64,000 nt of DNA from Streptomyces sp. DH5 (GCF_020873915.1 NZ_JAHWGP010000028.1:1-64000), one strand, 5' to 3'. Positions 39,583 through 49,353 are shown, counted from the stretch's first letter. The notes: generated by a model from the letters alone, not told the origin. Made by a program: numbers and translations.

Positions 39583-41622
39583 ATGGACGTGAAGCGATAC
39601 TTCCGTGGGCCGGTCATGTGGATCGTGCTGGCCGTCCTCGCCGTGGTCGTGTTGATGCAGGTCGTCGGCTCGTCCGGCGGCTACAAGACAGTGGACACCG
39701 GCGAGGTCGTCCAGGCGATCAATGAGAACAAGGTCGAGTCGGCCAAGCTGACCACCGGCGACGAGCAGATCATCAAGGTCGAGCTCAAGGACGGCCAGAA
39801 GGTCAAGGACAGCTCGAAGATCCAGGCGAGCTACATCGGTGACCAGGGCGTCACCATCGCCAATACGCTGCAGGACAAGTTCCAGAACAAGCAGATCCCG
39901 GACGGCTACACGGTCTCGCCGTCGAAGCAGAACCCGTTCGTGAGCATTCTGCTGTCGTTGCTGCCGTTCGTCCTCATCGTCGTGGTCTTCCTGTTCCTGA
40001 TGAATCAGATGCAGGGCGGCGGCTCCCGCGTCATGCAGTTCGGCAAGTCCAAGGCGAAGCTCATCACCAAGGACACCCCGAAGACGACGTTCGCCGATGT
40101 CGCGGGCTCCGAGGAGGCCGTCGAGGAGCTCCACGAGATCAAGGAGTTCCTGCAGGAGCCGGCGAAGTTCCAGGCCGTCGGCGCCAAGATCCCCAAGGGC
40201 GTGCTGCTCTACGGTCCGCCCGGTACGGGCAAGACCCTGCTCGCGCGTGCCGTGGCGGGCGAGGCCGGTGTGCCGTTCTACTCGATCTCCGGTTCCGACT
40301 TCGTCGAGATGTTCGTGGGTGTCGGTGCCTCCCGGGTCCGTGACCTGTTCGAGCAGGCCAAGGCCAACGCCCCGGCGATCGTCTTCGTCGACGAGATCGA
40401 CGCGGTCGGCCGCCACCGCGGCGCCGGCCTCGGCGGCGGTCACGACGAGCGCGAGCAGACCCTGAACCAGCTCCTCGTCGAGATGGACGGCTTCGACGTC
40501 AAGGGCGGCGTGATCCTCATCGCCGCGACGAACCGGCCCGACATCCTCGACCCGGCCCTCCTGCGGCCCGGCCGCTTCGACCGCCAGATCGCGGTCGACC
40601 GTCCGGACATGCAGGGCCGCCTGGAGATCCTCAAGGTGCACCAGAAGGGCAAGCCGGTCGCCCCGGACGTCGACCTGTCGGCCGTCGCCCGCCGTACCCC
40701 CGGCATGACCGGTGCCGACCTGGCCAACGTGCTGAACGAGGCCGCGCTGCTGACCGCGCGCAGCGATCAGAAGCTGATCGACAACCACATGCTGGACGAG
40801 GCGATCGACCGTGTGGTGGCGGGCCCGCAGAAGCGGACCCGGATCATGTCGGACAAGGAGAAGAAGATCACCGCGTACCACGAGGGCGGTCACGCCCTGG
40901 TCGCGGCGGCCTCACCGAACTCCGACCCCGTCCACAAGATCACCATCCTCTCCAGGGGCCGCGCCCTCGGCTACACCATGGTGCTGCCGGACGAGGACAA
41001 GTACTCCACCACGCGCAACGAGATGCTGGACCAGCTCGCCTACATGCTGGGCGGCCGCGCCGCGGAGGAGCTCGTCTTCCACGACCCGACCACCGGTGCC
41101 GCCAACGACATCGAGAAGGCCACCGGTCTGGCCCGCGCGATGGTCACGCAGTACGGCATGACCGAGCGGCTCGGCGCGATCAAGTTCGGCGGTGACAACA
41201 CCGAGCCGTTCCTCGGCCGTGAGATGGCTCACCAGCGCGACTACTCGGAAGAGGTCGCCGCGCTGGTCGACGAAGAGGTCAAGAAGCTCATCGAGACCGC
41301 GCACAACGAGGCGTGGGAGATCCTGGTCGAGAACCGCGACGTCCTCGACAACCTGGTCCTGGCCCTCCTGGAGCGGGAGACGCTGGGCAAGGAGGAGATC
41401 GCCGAGATCTTCGCGTCGATCGTCAAGCGCCCGCCCAGGCCCGCTTGGACCGGCTCCTCGCGTCGTACGCCGTCCACCCGCCCGCCGGTCCTCTCCCCCA
41501 AGGAGCTGGCCCTGACGAACGGGGCGAACGGCGTGACGCCGGCCATCAGCACCGCCAAGAGCACCGCGGCGGAGCCCGCCCCGGCGCCCGAGCGGACCCC
41601 GGAGGAGCGCCCCGAGGGCTGA
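39583..41622 (+). CDS. ftsH: ATP-dependent zinc metalloprotease FtsH
   Basis: 679 aa from [16 protein letters not shown]. An in-frame ATG at 39547 would add 12 residues; its AGGAGGG lies inside that extension. Two transmembrane helices (about 8-28, and 125-148 [13 protein letters not shown]) flank an extracytoplasmic domain. The AAA+ module has Walker A GPPGTGKT (about 211), Walker B IVFVDEID and second-region [14 protein letters not shown]. The protease has the zinc motif HEGGHA (about 433). It degrades unassembled or damaged membrane proteins and some regulators. The tail after about 625 is Pro/Thr/Ala-rich and poorly conserved, typical of Streptomyces FtsH. Confidence 0.94.
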   Translation: MDVKRYFRGPVMWIVLAVLAVVVLMQVVGSSGGYKTVDTGEVVQAINENKVESAKLTTGDEQIIKVELKDGQKVKDSSKIQASYIGDQGVTIANTLQDKFQNKQIPDGYTVSPSKQNPFVSILLSLLPFVLIVVVFLFLMNQMQGGGSRVMQFGKSKAKLITKDTPKTTFADVAGSEEAVEELHEIKEFLQEPAKFQAVGAKIPKGVLLYGPPGTGKTLLARAVAGEAGVPFYSISGSDFVEMFVGVGASRVRDLFEQAKANAPAIVFVDEIDAVGRHRGAGLGGGHDEREQTLNQLLVEMDGFDVKGGVILIAATNRPDILDPALLRPGRFDRQIAVDRPDMQGRLEILKVHQKGKPVAPDVDLSAVARRTPGMTGADLANVLNEAALLTARSDQKLIDNHMLDEAIDRVVAGPQKRTRIMSDKEKKITAYHEGGHALVAAASPNSDPVHKITILSRGRALGYTMVLPDEDKYSTTRNEMLDQLAYMLGGRAAEELVFHDPTTGAANDIEKATGLARAMVTQYGMTERLGAIKFGGDNTEPFLGREMAHQRDYSEEVAALVDEEVKKLIETAHNEAWEILVENRDVLDNLVLALLERETLGKEEIAEIFASIVKRPPRPAWTGSSRRTPSTRPPVLSPKELALTNGANGVTPAISTAKSTAAEPAPAPERTPEERPEG

Positions 41623-41659
41623 TCCGAAGCCCCTCGGTGCCTCGCCGGGCCCGGAATGG

Positions 41660-41700
41660 ATGCCGCGTCCCCCAGGTTCTAGCCTGGGGGACGCGGCATT
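41660..41700. terminator. Strong hairpin between ftsH and folE
   Basis: A perfect 17-bp stem, ATGCCGCGTCCCCCAGG (41660-41676) with CCTGGGGGACGCGGCAT (41683-41699), loop TTCTAG. Only a short TTT follows. It probably terminates ftsH and shields folE, which starts 62 bp later. Confidence 0.8.
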
Positions 41701-41761
41701 TCGCGTGCCGCAGTCGAGACGCGTGCCCGGCGCGCGAGATGGCACAGGAACGAGGCATTTC

Positions 41762-42367
41762 ATGACCGACCCCGTGACGCTGGACGGCATAGCCCCCGTC
41801 GGCGAGTTCGACGAGAAGCGGGCCCAGAACGCCGTGCGCGAGCTGCTGATCGCGGTCGGCGAGGACCCGGACCGGGAAGGGCTCCGGGAGACCCCGGCAC
41901 GGGTGGCACGGGCGTACCGGGAGACCTTCGCGGGGCTCTGGCAGAAGCCCGAGGACGTCCTGACCACGACGTTCGACCTCGGTCACGACGAGATGGTGCT
42001 CGTGAAGGACATCGAGGTCCTGAGCCACTGCGAGCACCATCTGGTGCCGTTCGTCGGAGTGGCCCACGTCGGCTACATCCCGTCGGTCGAGGGCAAGATC
42101 ACGGGACTGTCGAAGCTGGCCCGGCTCGTGGACGTCTACGCCCGTCGCCCGCAGGTGCAGGAACGGCTCACCACTCAGGTCGCCGACTCCCTGATGGAGA
42201 TCCTGGAGCCGCGCGGAGTGATCGTCGTCGTCGAGTGCGAGCACATGTGCATGTCGATGCGGGGAGTGCGGAAGCCGGGGGCGAAGACCATCACGTCGGC
42301 CGTGCGGGGGCAGCTGCGTGACTCCGCCACCCGCAACGAGGCGATGAGCCTGATCATGGCGCGCTGA
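41762..42367 (+). CDS. folE: GTP cyclohydrolase I
   Basis: 201 aa, with GGAACGAGG upstream. Type I signature: [17 protein letters not shown], the zinc and catalytic region [20 protein letters not shown] (C and the two H), [20 protein letters not shown], and [17 protein letters not shown] with the second zinc cysteine. It opens GTP to 7,8-dihydroneopterin triphosphate, the first step of folate synthesis. The remaining folate genes (folP, folB, folK) run leftward just beyond, convergent with this gene. Cytosolic, decameric in relatives. Confidence 0.94.
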   Translation: MTDPVTLDGIAPVGEFDEKRAQNAVRELLIAVGEDPDREGLRETPARVARAYRETFAGLWQKPEDVLTTTFDLGHDEMVLVKDIEVLSHCEHHLVPFVGVAHVGYIPSVEGKITGLSKLARLVDVYARRPQVQERLTTQVADSLMEILEPRGVIVVVECEHMCMSMRGVRKPGAKTITSAVRGQLRDSATRNEAMSLIMAR

Positions 42368-42425
42368 GCCGGGCGCACCCGGCCCGGGAGCGACGGGCGG
42401 CGTCCCGCGCGCTCCGCGAGTGCCC

Positions 42426-42510
42426 GGGCTCAGGCCGCGGGTGCCGTGCCGGGCTCAGGCCGCGGGTGCCGTGCCGTGCCGTGTCGGGCTCAGGCCGCGG
42501 GTGCCGTGCC
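42426..42510 (-). repeat. Three 25-bp copies of the DUF3180 gene 3' end
   Basis: GGGCTCAGGCCGCGGGTGCC, then GTGCC, occurs at 42426-42450, 42451-42475 and 42486-42510; a 10-bp spacer (42476-42485) separates the last two. On the minus strand each copy encodes G-T-A-P-A-A-stop. The copy at 42486-42510 is the real gene end, and the other two lie downstream of it. Confidence 0.9.
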
Positions 42511-42981
42511 CGGGCCGTTGCCGTCGTCGCCGTCCTCCGGGAGCTTGCAGACGCGTTCCAGGAAGATGGCCGCCGCTATGACGCCGATGCCCGCCAGGAC
42601 CGAGAAGCCGGCGTAGATGGCCTGGTCGCGGCGGGCGGGGATGTCCAGGGACTCCAGCAGGAAGACCCCCGTGCCGCCGTACATGCCGGCGACCAGGGCC
42701 GCGACCAGGGCGCTGGCCTGCCCGAACACGACGGCGCGGGCCGCCATCAGCGGGTCGACCCCCTTGGCGTCTTGCTGCCGCTCGCGCTGGGCCTTGAGGC
42801 GGGCGCGCAGGGAGAGCGCGGTCGCCGCGAGGACCACCGCGATCAGGGCGAGGACGATGGGCGCGGCGACGGGCACGCTGGGAAGGGTCCCGAAGGAACT
42901 CCACAGGCGGGCGCCGGCCCAGGACAGGATCCCGGCGACGGCGAAGACGCCGGCCAGGACCCTGATGCGCAGCTCTTTCAC
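42490..42981 (-). CDS. DUF3180 membrane protein
   Basis: 163 aa with four hydrophobic segments: VLAGVFAVAGILSWAGARLW, VAAPIVLALIAVVLAATALS, VVFGQASALVAALVAGMYGG and GFSVLAGIGVIAAAIFLERV. The middle loop has LKAQRERQQDAKGVDPLMAA, the most conserved part of DUF3180. This family is restricted to Actinobacteria and consistently sits downstream of folK. Its function is unknown; a link to folate or membrane transport is only positional. The last codons are triplicated downstream. Confidence 0.85.
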   Translation of the reverse strand: MKELRIRVLAGVFAVAGILSWAGARLWSSFGTLPSVPVAAPIVLALIAVVLAATALSLRARLKAQRERQQDAKGVDPLMAARAVVFGQASALVAALVAGMYGGTGVFLLESLDIPARRDQAIYAGFSVLAGIGVIAAAIFLERVCKLPEDGDDGNGPGTAPAA

Positions 42982-43045
42982 GGTGTCCCTTCGCGTTCCC
43001 CCGGACCGGTGCCCCGGAAAGTGGTCGTGTCGTCGACCTTAACGG

Positions 43046-43657
43046 CTATTCGGGCAGCCGGAGTTCCAGGTCCGCGCGGGGCGTCACACCCTCCCTGGTG
43101 ACCGTGGAGAGCAGATCGGCGACCGGGCCCCGGCCGGGTAGCTGCGCCTCGGGGTCGACGTCGTACCAGGGGGCGAGCACGAAGGCCCGCTCGTGGGCGC
43201 GTGGGTGGGGAAGGGTGAGCAGCGGGTCGTCGGAGTGGAGGTCGGCGTAGGCGACGATGTCGACGTCCAGGGTGCGTGGGCCCCAGCGCTCGTCCCGGAC
43301 CCGGTGGAAGGCCTCCTCGACGGCCTGGGCCCGCTCCAGCAGGGAGGACGGGGGGAGGGTGGTCCTGAGGACCGCGACCGCGTTGAAGTAGGAGGGCTGG
43401 CTGCCGGGTTCGACGCCCCAGGGCTCGGTCTCGTACACGGGGGAGACCGCCTTGACCCGGACGCCGGGGGTGTCCTCCAGGGCGTCCACGGCGCCCTGGA
43501 GGGTCTCCAGACGGTTGCCCAGGTTGGCGCCGAGGGAGACCACGGCCAGTTTCGGGTTCTGCAGCGTGGTGTCGGCCGCGTCGACGCGATCGGTCACGGA
43601 GGCGGGGACGGGCTGGACGGTGGGGTCGGTGTGGCCCGTGGTGGACGGCCTGGTCAT
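43046..43657 (-). CDS. folK: 2-amino-4-hydroxy-6-hydroxymethyldihydropteridine pyrophosphokinase
   Basis: 203 aa; the ATG overlaps the folB stop by ATGA. HPPK signature: AVVSLGANLGNRLETLQGAV, VSPVYETEPWGVEPGSQPSY, then DERWGPRTLDVDIVAYADL with the R.LD.D active site and LPHPRAHERAFVLAPW. It transfers pyrophosphate from ATP to 6-hydroxymethyldihydropterin, producing the substrate of FolP. The N-terminus has a non-conserved 35-residue extension (TTGHTDPTVQPVPASVTDRV). Translationally coupled to folB in the leftward folate operon. Confidence 0.93.
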   Translation of the reverse strand: MTRPSTTGHTDPTVQPVPASVTDRVDAADTTLQNPKLAVVSLGANLGNRLETLQGAVDALEDTPGVRVKAVSPVYETEPWGVEPGSQPSYFNAVAVLRTTLPPSSLLERAQAVEEAFHRVRDERWGPRTLDVDIVAYADLHSDDPLLTLPHPRAHERAFVLAPWYDVDPEAQLPGRGPVADLLSTVTREGVTPRADLELRLPE

Positions 43658-44013
43658 ACGCGGCTCCGGGTGATGGTGACGGTCACGTCGTCGAAGGGCA
43701 CGGTGATCGGAGCGTCCGGTTTGTGGACGCACACCTCGACCTCCTGCACCACGTCGTGCTTCAGACAGACCTGGGCGATGTGTTCGGCGAGCGTCTCGAT
43801 GAGGTTGACGGGCTCGCCCTGGACGACGGCCACGACCTCCTCGGCCACGATGCCGTAGTGCACCGTCTTCGTCAGGTCGTCGTCGGCCGCGGCGGGCCTG
43901 ATGTCCAGGCCGAGCACGAGGTCCACGATGAAGGTCTGGCCCTCCTCGCGTTCCTTCGGGAAGACACCGTGGTGCCCGCGGGCCTTCAGGCCGCGCAGCG
44001 CGACACGATCCAC
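43654..44013 (-). CDS. folB: Dihydroneopterin aldolase
   Basis: 119 aa from the GTG at 44013 (DRVALRGLKARGHHGVFPKE) with GGAG upstream. DHNA fold: the E-x-G site at EREEGQTFIVDLVL, the catalytic region DLTKTVHYG and NLIETLAEHIAQVCL, and the C-terminal strand VCVHKPDAPITVPFDDV with the conserved lysine. It cleaves 7,8-dihydroneopterin to the hydroxymethylpterin used by FolK. It overlaps folK by 4 bp. The gap to the upstream NTF2-like gene (230 bp) includes a GTGCCCC/GGGGCAC hairpin. Confidence 0.93.
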   Translation of the reverse strand: MDRVALRGLKARGHHGVFPKEREEGQTFIVDLVLGLDIRPAAADDDLTKTVHYGIVAEEVVAVVQGEPVNLIETLAEHIAQVCLKHDVVQEVEVCVHKPDAPITVPFDDVTVTITRSRV

Positions 44014-44243
44014 GCGAATCACTCCTGCAGTCGTCGGTCCGGCCGGCCGGTGCCCCGTGCGGGGCACACCGGCCTGCCTCGAATCTACCCGTGGGCACCG
44101 GTGGTACCGGTGCCCCGGGGGTGCCGCCGCGGCCCGGTGTCCGGGGGTTTCACTCTCCGTCTGCCCTGCCGGGGGCGGGTGCTCACCGGCCGGTGGCGGC
44201 CTTCGCCGCCGGCGTCGTGATCCGGCCACGTCCCCTCCCGGTC

Positions 44244-44762
44244 TCAGCCGGGGAGGCCGGGTCCGGGTGTGTCGTCGTCCTCGGACTCCTCCTCCTCCGC
44301 GAGCACCGGGGAGGCGTGGTGCGCCCAGAGCTTCCAGCCCGCGGGGGTGCGCCGGAACACGTTGGTGGCGACGACGAGCTGGCCGACCAGCGGCCCCAGC
44401 TCCTCGCCGGCCTCGGGGGCGGGGCCGCCGCTGAGGATGTTCTCGGTGCAGGTCACCAAGGCGGTGTCACCGGTGACGGAGACGTGCACGTCGGTGAGGA
44501 AGAACTGGATGTAGTCGGTGTTCGCCATGATCAGGGCGTACGACCTCAGGACCTCGCCGCGTCCGGTGAGCACCGGCCAGCCGGGGTGGACGCAGGAGAC
44601 CACCCCGCTGTCCGCGGGGTCGTGGTAGGTCTCGTCGACGCCGAGGTCGGCCGGGGTGAGCCAGTGTGCGGAGACAGCCTCGAAGTCTCCCCGCTCCACC
44701 GCCTCGTAGAAGGCGGTGTTGGCGGCCTCCACCTGCTCGACATCGGTGTGGGGTGCGGTCAC
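44244..44762 (-). CDS. NTF2/SnoaL-like protein
   Basis: 172 aa; its GTG overlaps the folP stop (GTGA). Nuclear transport factor 2 fold: VEQVEAANTAFYEAVERGDF, AHWLTPADLGVDETYH, CVHPGWPVLTGRGEVLRSYA, TDVHVSVTGDTALVTCTENI, ATNVFRRTPAGWKLWAHHAS. The pocket residues are not diagnostic. It is the conserved neighbour of folP/folB in Streptomyces, so a role with pterins is possible but undemonstrated. The C-terminal tail is acidic (EEEESEDDDTPG). Cytosolic. Confidence 0.85.
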   Translation of the reverse strand: MTAPHTDVEQVEAANTAFYEAVERGDFEAVSAHWLTPADLGVDETYHDPADSGVVSCVHPGWPVLTGRGEVLRSYALIMANTDYIQFFLTDVHVSVTGDTALVTCTENILSGGPAPEAGEELGPLVGQLVVATNVFRRTPAGWKLWAHHASPVLAEEEESEDDDTPGPGLPG

Positions 44763-45673
44763 CGGGATCCTTCCGCGCCGTGCGCGCCGGAATGGGAGGG
44801 GGTGGGGTGTGCCGCGCGCGCCTGCTCGATCGCGCGGGTGACCCGCACGGCGTCGGCGCTCGCGCGCACGTCGTGCACGCGGACGGCCCAGGCACCGGCC
44901 TGTGCGGCGAGGGCGGACACGGCGGCGGTGGCCGCGTCGCGTTCACGGGCGGGCGGGGGCGGGGCGTCCGGGCCGGCGAGGACGCGGCCGAGGAACCGCT
45001 TGCGGGAGGCGGCGACGAGGACGGGGTGGCCCAGGCCGAGGAGACGGCCGAGGCGGGCGATCAGGGCCAGGTCGTGGTCGCTGTCCTTGGAGAAGCCCAG
45101 CCCCGGGTCGAGGATCACGCGGTCGGCCGCGATGCCGCCCTCCAGGACGGCTTCCACCCGCGCGTGGAGTTCGTCGGTGACCTCGCCGACCACGTCGGCG
45201 TAGGTGCCCTTGATGTTGCCGCCCTCCAGGAAGCCGCGCCAGTGCATGACGACGAAGGGCGCTCCGGCGTCGGCCACGACGGGGATCATGGCGGGGTCGG
45301 CGAGTCCGCCGCTGACGTCGTTGACGAGGGCGGCGCCGGCCTCCAGGGAGCGGGCGGCGACGGAGGCGCGCATGGTGTCGACGGAGATGGTGACGCCCTC
45401 GGAGGCGAGACCGCGCACCACCGGGATGACGCGCTTGAGCTCCTCGGCCTCGTCGACGCGGGTGGCGCCGGGCCGGGTGGACTCGCCGCCGACATCTATG
45501 AGGTCGGCGCCCTGGGCGACCAGGTCGAGGCCGTGCTTGACGGCGGTGGTCGTGTCGAACCAGCGGCCGCCGTCGGAGAAGGAGTCGGGGGTGACGTTCA
45601 CGACTCCCATGACCGCGCACCGGTCCCAGTGAGGAAGGCCCGCGACCTGGCGGCGTCCGCTGTGGTTGCTCAT
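44759..45673 (-). CDS. folP: Dihydropteroate synthase
   Basis: 304 aa from MSNHSGRRQVAGLPHWDRCA; the frame is open far upstream, but that part encodes a remnant of the preceding gene. TIM-barrel signatures: GVVNVTPDSFSDGGRWFD, DLIDVGGESTRPGATRVDEA, ISVDTMRASVAARSLEAGAA, NDVSGG, DPGLGFSKDSDHDLALI, and SRKRFLGRVL near the end. It joins hydroxymethyldihydropterin pyrophosphate to p-aminobenzoate, forming dihydropteroate; sulfonamides compete at this step. It starts five bases after the end of the broken MprF/LysX-like gene and overlaps the NTF2-like gene. Confidence 0.94.
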   Translation of the reverse strand: MSNHSGRRQVAGLPHWDRCAVMGVVNVTPDSFSDGGRWFDTTTAVKHGLDLVAQGADLIDVGGESTRPGATRVDEAEELKRVIPVVRGLASEGVTISVDTMRASVAARSLEAGAALVNDVSGGLADPAMIPVVADAGAPFVVMHWRGFLEGGNIKGTYADVVGEVTDELHARVEAVLEGGIAADRVILDPGLGFSKDSDHDLALIARLGRLLGLGHPVLVAASRKRFLGRVLAGPDAPPPPARERDAATAAVSALAAQAGAWAVRVHDVRASADAVRVTRAIEQARAAHPTPSHSGAHGAEGSR

Positions 45674-45677
45674 ATGT

Positions 45678-47655
45678 TCAGCGTAGGCCCAGGGTGGGGC
45701 CGGGGGCTGCCTCGGGCCGGGCGGGGCCCGAACGGGTGGCATCCGGTCCGCCCGCGGGCTTCGCACGGGGTTCCCACGGTGTGCGGACGGTGTCCGCGTG
45801 TACGGGTGCGCGGGCGGGGCCAGGCGTCGTCCGGTGGGCGCGGGGCCGGGGTGCGCGGGAGCGGCGGCGCAGGAAGCGGGGCAGGGGGAGGGCGGGATTG
45901 AGGAAACCCTCCGCCCGCATCGCCGCGAGGCCGATGCGCGGGAGATCGGCCGAGGTGCGACAGACCGCGAAACGCGGTTCCAGCGCGGCCGGAACTCGGC
46001 GTTGAACTCGTACAGGGATTCGGTTCGGAACCAGCGGGAGAGAAAGACCAGCAGGCCCCGCCGGACCCGCAGGACCGGATCCGTGCCGAGTTTCTCGCCG
46101 CGTGCCGGGGCGGAGCGGAACACGGCGAAGTCGAGTGAGACGCGTTCGGCGCCGAATCGCGGGGCGGACCGGAGCGCGGCCACGATCAGCAGTTCGTTCG
46201 TGCCCGGGCCGGCCGAGCGGTCCCGCCGCATCAGGTCGAGGGAGACGCCGGCGATGCCCACGGGACGAAGTGCAGGACCGCCTCGAGGTCACCGTGCGCG
46301 TCCGTCGGGGCGTCGGTCCGGTGTGCCGTGGCGACGAGGCAGTCACCGTCGGCGGAGCCGCCCAGGCGGCCCAGCGCCATGGAGAAGCCGCGCTCGGTGT
46401 CCGTGCCGCGCCAGTCGCCGGCGGCGCGCCGGATCCGGTCCGGTTCGGCCGCGCCGACGTCACTCACCCGGCGTACGCGGGTCTCGTGACCGGCCCGCTC
46501 GATGCGCTTGACCATCTGGCGGACGTTGCGCGTCGGGCGGCCGGCGAGGGAGAAATCCGCGACGTCCATCACCGCCTCGTCGCCGGGTTCGAGGGCGTTC
46601 AGACCGGTCTCCCGGGTCCACACCTCGCCGCCGGTCCCGGAGCAGCCCATGACGGCGGGGGTCAAGGAGTGGGCCCTGGCCTCGTCCATGAAGCGCTCGA
46701 TGGCGCCGGGCCAGGCCTCGACGTCGCCGATCGGGTCGCCGCCGGCGAGCATCACCCCGCAGACCACGCGGTAGGTGACCGCGGCCTTGCCGCTGGGGGA
46801 GAAGACGACGGCCTCGTCGCGGCGCAGGGCGAAGTGGCCGAGGGAGTCGGGCGCGCCGTGCCGGGCGAGCAGCGCGCGCAGTCGTGCCTCGTCGTCCTCG
46901 GTGAGCCGTGCGGCGGGATGTTCGGGGCGGAAGGCCAGGTAGACGGTGGTGACTGCGGTGAGCAGGCCGAGGGCGCCGAGGGAGAAGGCGACCGTCCAGG
47001 AGGCGTCACCGCGGTAGTGGACGGGGCCCTCGAAGCCGAACAGGCCGTACAGCACGTGGGTGAGGCGGTCGGCGAGGCTCGGGTCGTCGACCAGCGGGCC
47101 GGGATGGGCGCTGACGACGACCAGGCCGAGGAGCAGCGAACCGGCGCCCATCAGCACGAAGTTGGTCAGCGCCCGCCACCGGCTGCGCGGGTCGGGCAGG
47201 GCGGTGAACTGGTCGCGGTGGCGCAGCAGGGGCGCGAGCAGGGCGAGGGTGAGCAGGACGCCGAGGAGGGAGTGGCGGTAGGAGAACTGGGCGACGGCGC
47301 CGGCCGGCAGCAGGGCGACGGCGGCCCGCCAGGCCCGTCTCTTGCCCCGCTTGAGGCCGTGTGCGTGCAGCAGCAACAGCACGCCGACGCTGAGGGAGAG
47401 GGCGGCCGCGAACGGGCCGAGGGCGCCGGGCAGTGCTTCGGCGAGGGCGTGCGCCCGGCTGTGCCGGAAGCGGGGGAGGACGCCCGCGGCGATGTGCAGG
47501 AGCCCCACCAGCGCACACACGCGTCCGGCGAGGACGGGGACCGCTTCGGGGCGCGGGCCGCGCAGCAGACGGCGTACGCCCCGTGGGGGCGCGGGGTCCT
47601 GTGGTCCGCCCGCGGGCGGCCGCCCGCCCGTGGGGGGCGGCATGCCGTCCGACAT
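45678..47655 (-). pseudogene. MprF/LysX-like DUF2156 membrane protein gene, two frameshifts
   Basis: The N-terminal half has about six hydrophobic helices (VPVLAGRVCALVGLLHIAAG, GPFAAALSLSVGVLLLLHAH, LGVLLTLALLAPLL, ALTNFVLMGAGSLLLGLVVV, TVAFSLGALGLLTAVTTVYL). The C-terminal half is a DUF2156 acyl-lysyl transferase-like GNAT domain. The frame breaks at about 46259 (CTGCACTTCGTCCCGTGGGC, then ATC; reads ...VPWA then stops at 46231) and resumes as GIAGVSLDLMRRDRSAGPGT in another frame. It breaks again at about 45978 (CGCTGGAACCGCGTTTC), after which EPRFAVCRTSADLPRIGLAA continues in the third. One missing G in each G-run explains both, and adding two bases makes the 1978-bp span divisible by three. 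The intact protein would have about 659 aa and modify phosphatidylglycerol. It leads the folP operon. Confidence 0.8.
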
Positions 47656-48022
47656 TTCCTCACCTGCCATGACAGACATCGCGTCCCGTGGTTTTGCGAG
47701 AGACCGTGGATCCGGTGCCGATCCGGGCATCCGGCGACATTGCGCCCTCTAGGACGGCGGCTCGGGGGGTGAGGTTCACTCCGGGCGGGGTGGATCTCCG
47801 GAGGCGGGCGGGTGGCGGGGCCGGGCCGGAGTGGAATGGCGGAGGCAGGACTTCCGCGCCTTGCGGTCGCACTCCCGAACCGGAAAAGATCTTGTTGAAT
47901 TCGAGTCAGGTGTCTATTCACGTCGACTCGGTGTTGTGTGATGCCCTGTGAAACCCTGCGCGTGGCTTTGTTTTTACGGGGCGGGGCTCCATGATTCGCC
48001 TACGCGCGGTAAGTTTCTGGCC
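47656..48022. other. 367-bp divergent intergenic region
   Basis: It lies between the leftward pseudogene/folate operon and the rightward coiled-coil gene. There is an AT-richer block at about 47890-47945 (TTGTTGAATTCGAGTCAGG, GTGTCTATTCACG) that probably contains promoters for one or both. The remainder is GC-rich, with no recognisable gene. Confidence 0.4.
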
Positions 48023-49300
48023 ATGCCACGTGGACGTCACCGTCATTCCCCGCCCTTGCACAGGATGCTGCCCCCGTCGGCGATCGCGGGCGTCTCCGTC
48101 GTCTGCGCCCTGGGGCCCTGGGTGTTCACGCAACCAGCGGTGCTTCGCGTCCTGGCCGCGGCCGCCGCTGTCACCGCGGTGGTCGGCGCCGTGGTGATGC
48201 GGCACTGGGACGCCCAGGCGGGCAAGCGCGTCGCCGAACTCACGCGTGCGCGCGCGAGCGACGAGTGGCGTTTCGAGGAGCGGGTCGCCGAACTCGAGTC
48301 CGACCTCGAGGAGTCGCGCGAGCTGCGGATGAAGCTGGACCAGCGGCTGCGCGCCAAGCGCGCCGAACTGGCGGGGCTGCGCAACGAGCACGCGTCGCTG
48401 CTGCGGCGGTACGCGGCGGCGGAGGTCGACCGGGCGAGCGTCCTGGAGGAGCGCCGGGTGCTCGAGATCGAGGCCGCGGTCCCGGCCCGCGCGCTGCCCG
48501 CCGGCCCGTCGGCGGCGTCCGCCGCGCCGGAGCCCGGGCGGGCGCCCGCGCCGGCGGACACCGGGGAGACGACGGAGGCTCCCGCGGTCTTCTCGCCGGA
48601 GGGCTCCCAGCTGTTCCTGCGGGCCGACGCGGCACTGCGGCGGTTCGCCCGGGGCACCGGCGAGGAGAAGGCCGGGGAAGTGGCCCCCGCCGTAGCCCCC
48701 GCCTCCGAAGCCCCCGCCTCCGAAGCCCCCGGCGCCGCCGCCTCCGCGGCCCTCGACGGTGCCACGGAGGCGGACGTGCCGTCCCCTCGGCGCGGCGGTG
48801 ACTCCCCGCAGGGCGACCGCACCCCCGAGGACGACGGTCCCGGGCCCCGCAAGCAGTCCGGGCCCGAGCCGGCGCAGGAGGACGACGCCGAGGGGCAGCC
48901 GCGGGCGGCCGGTGACCACGAGCGCGAGACCGCCGCGTCCACCGACCCGGCCGCTCCGCAGACCCCGCCCGCCCGGCGGGTCTCCGGGCACTTCACCGTG
49001 CCGACCGCGGTGGCCGTCGTCCCGCCGACGGCGCCCGTACGGCGTCCCGTTGCCGAGGGCGGGTTCGACTTCTTCGGCACGAAGAAGGAGACGGACGGGT
49101 CCGCCCTGGACGCCGTGCAGAACGAGGACCTCGCCGATGTCGTCGGGCAAGAGGCGCTCGCGCTGCACAAGGCCGAGGCCGAGGCGCGGTACAAGCCGGC
49201 CGACGAGGACGCGCGCGGGGTCGGACAGGTCATCGACCTGACGGAGCACGACGAGACGGAACACATCGACGTCCAGGGCCTGCGCAGCGCGGCCTCCTGA
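48023..49300 (+). CDS. Coiled-coil membrane protein of unknown function
   Basis: 425 aa from the ATG at 48023. A short basic start (PRGRHRHSPPLHRMLPP) leads to a hydrophobic hairpin (SAIAGVSVVCALGPWVF, VLRVLAAAAAVTAVVGAVVM). A coiled coil of about 65 residues follows (RFEERVAELESDLEESRELR, MKLDQRLRAKRAELAGLRNE). A long Ala/Pro/Glu-rich disordered region with ASEAP repeats precedes a conserved C-terminal segment (GGFDFFGTKKE, then IDLTEHDETEHIDVQGLRSA). No catalytic motif. The family occurs in Streptomyces at this position, next to folP, without known function. It could be a membrane scaffold. An in-frame ATG at 47948 has no support. Confidence 0.65.
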   Translation: MPRGRHRHSPPLHRMLPPSAIAGVSVVCALGPWVFTQPAVLRVLAAAAAVTAVVGAVVMRHWDAQAGKRVAELTRARASDEWRFEERVAELESDLEESRELRMKLDQRLRAKRAELAGLRNEHASLLRRYAAAEVDRASVLEERRVLEIEAAVPARALPAGPSAASAAPEPGRAPAPADTGETTEAPAVFSPEGSQLFLRADAALRRFARGTGEEKAGEVAPAVAPASEAPASEAPGAAASAALDGATEADVPSPRRGGDSPQGDRTPEDDGPGPRKQSGPEPAQEDDAEGQPRAAGDHERETAASTDPAAPQTPPARRVSGHFTVPTAVAVVPPTAPVRRPVAEGGFDFFGTKKETDGSALDAVQNEDLADVVGQEALALHKAEAEARYKPADEDARGVGQVIDLTEHDETEHIDVQGLRSAAS

Positions 49301-49316
49301 AGCACCCGTCGCACCG

Positions 49317-49353
49317 GCGGGGCCCCGCGCACGCACCACGCGCGGGGCCCCGC
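49317..49353. terminator. Bidirectional GC hairpin between convergent genes
   Basis: Exact 14-bp arms GCGGGGCCCCGCGC (49317-49330) and GCGCGGGGCCCCGC (49340-49353) with a 9-nt loop, 17 bp after the stop of the coiled-coil gene and downstream of the leftward bPH2 gene. No T-run; typical of Streptomyces terminators. Confidence 0.8.
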
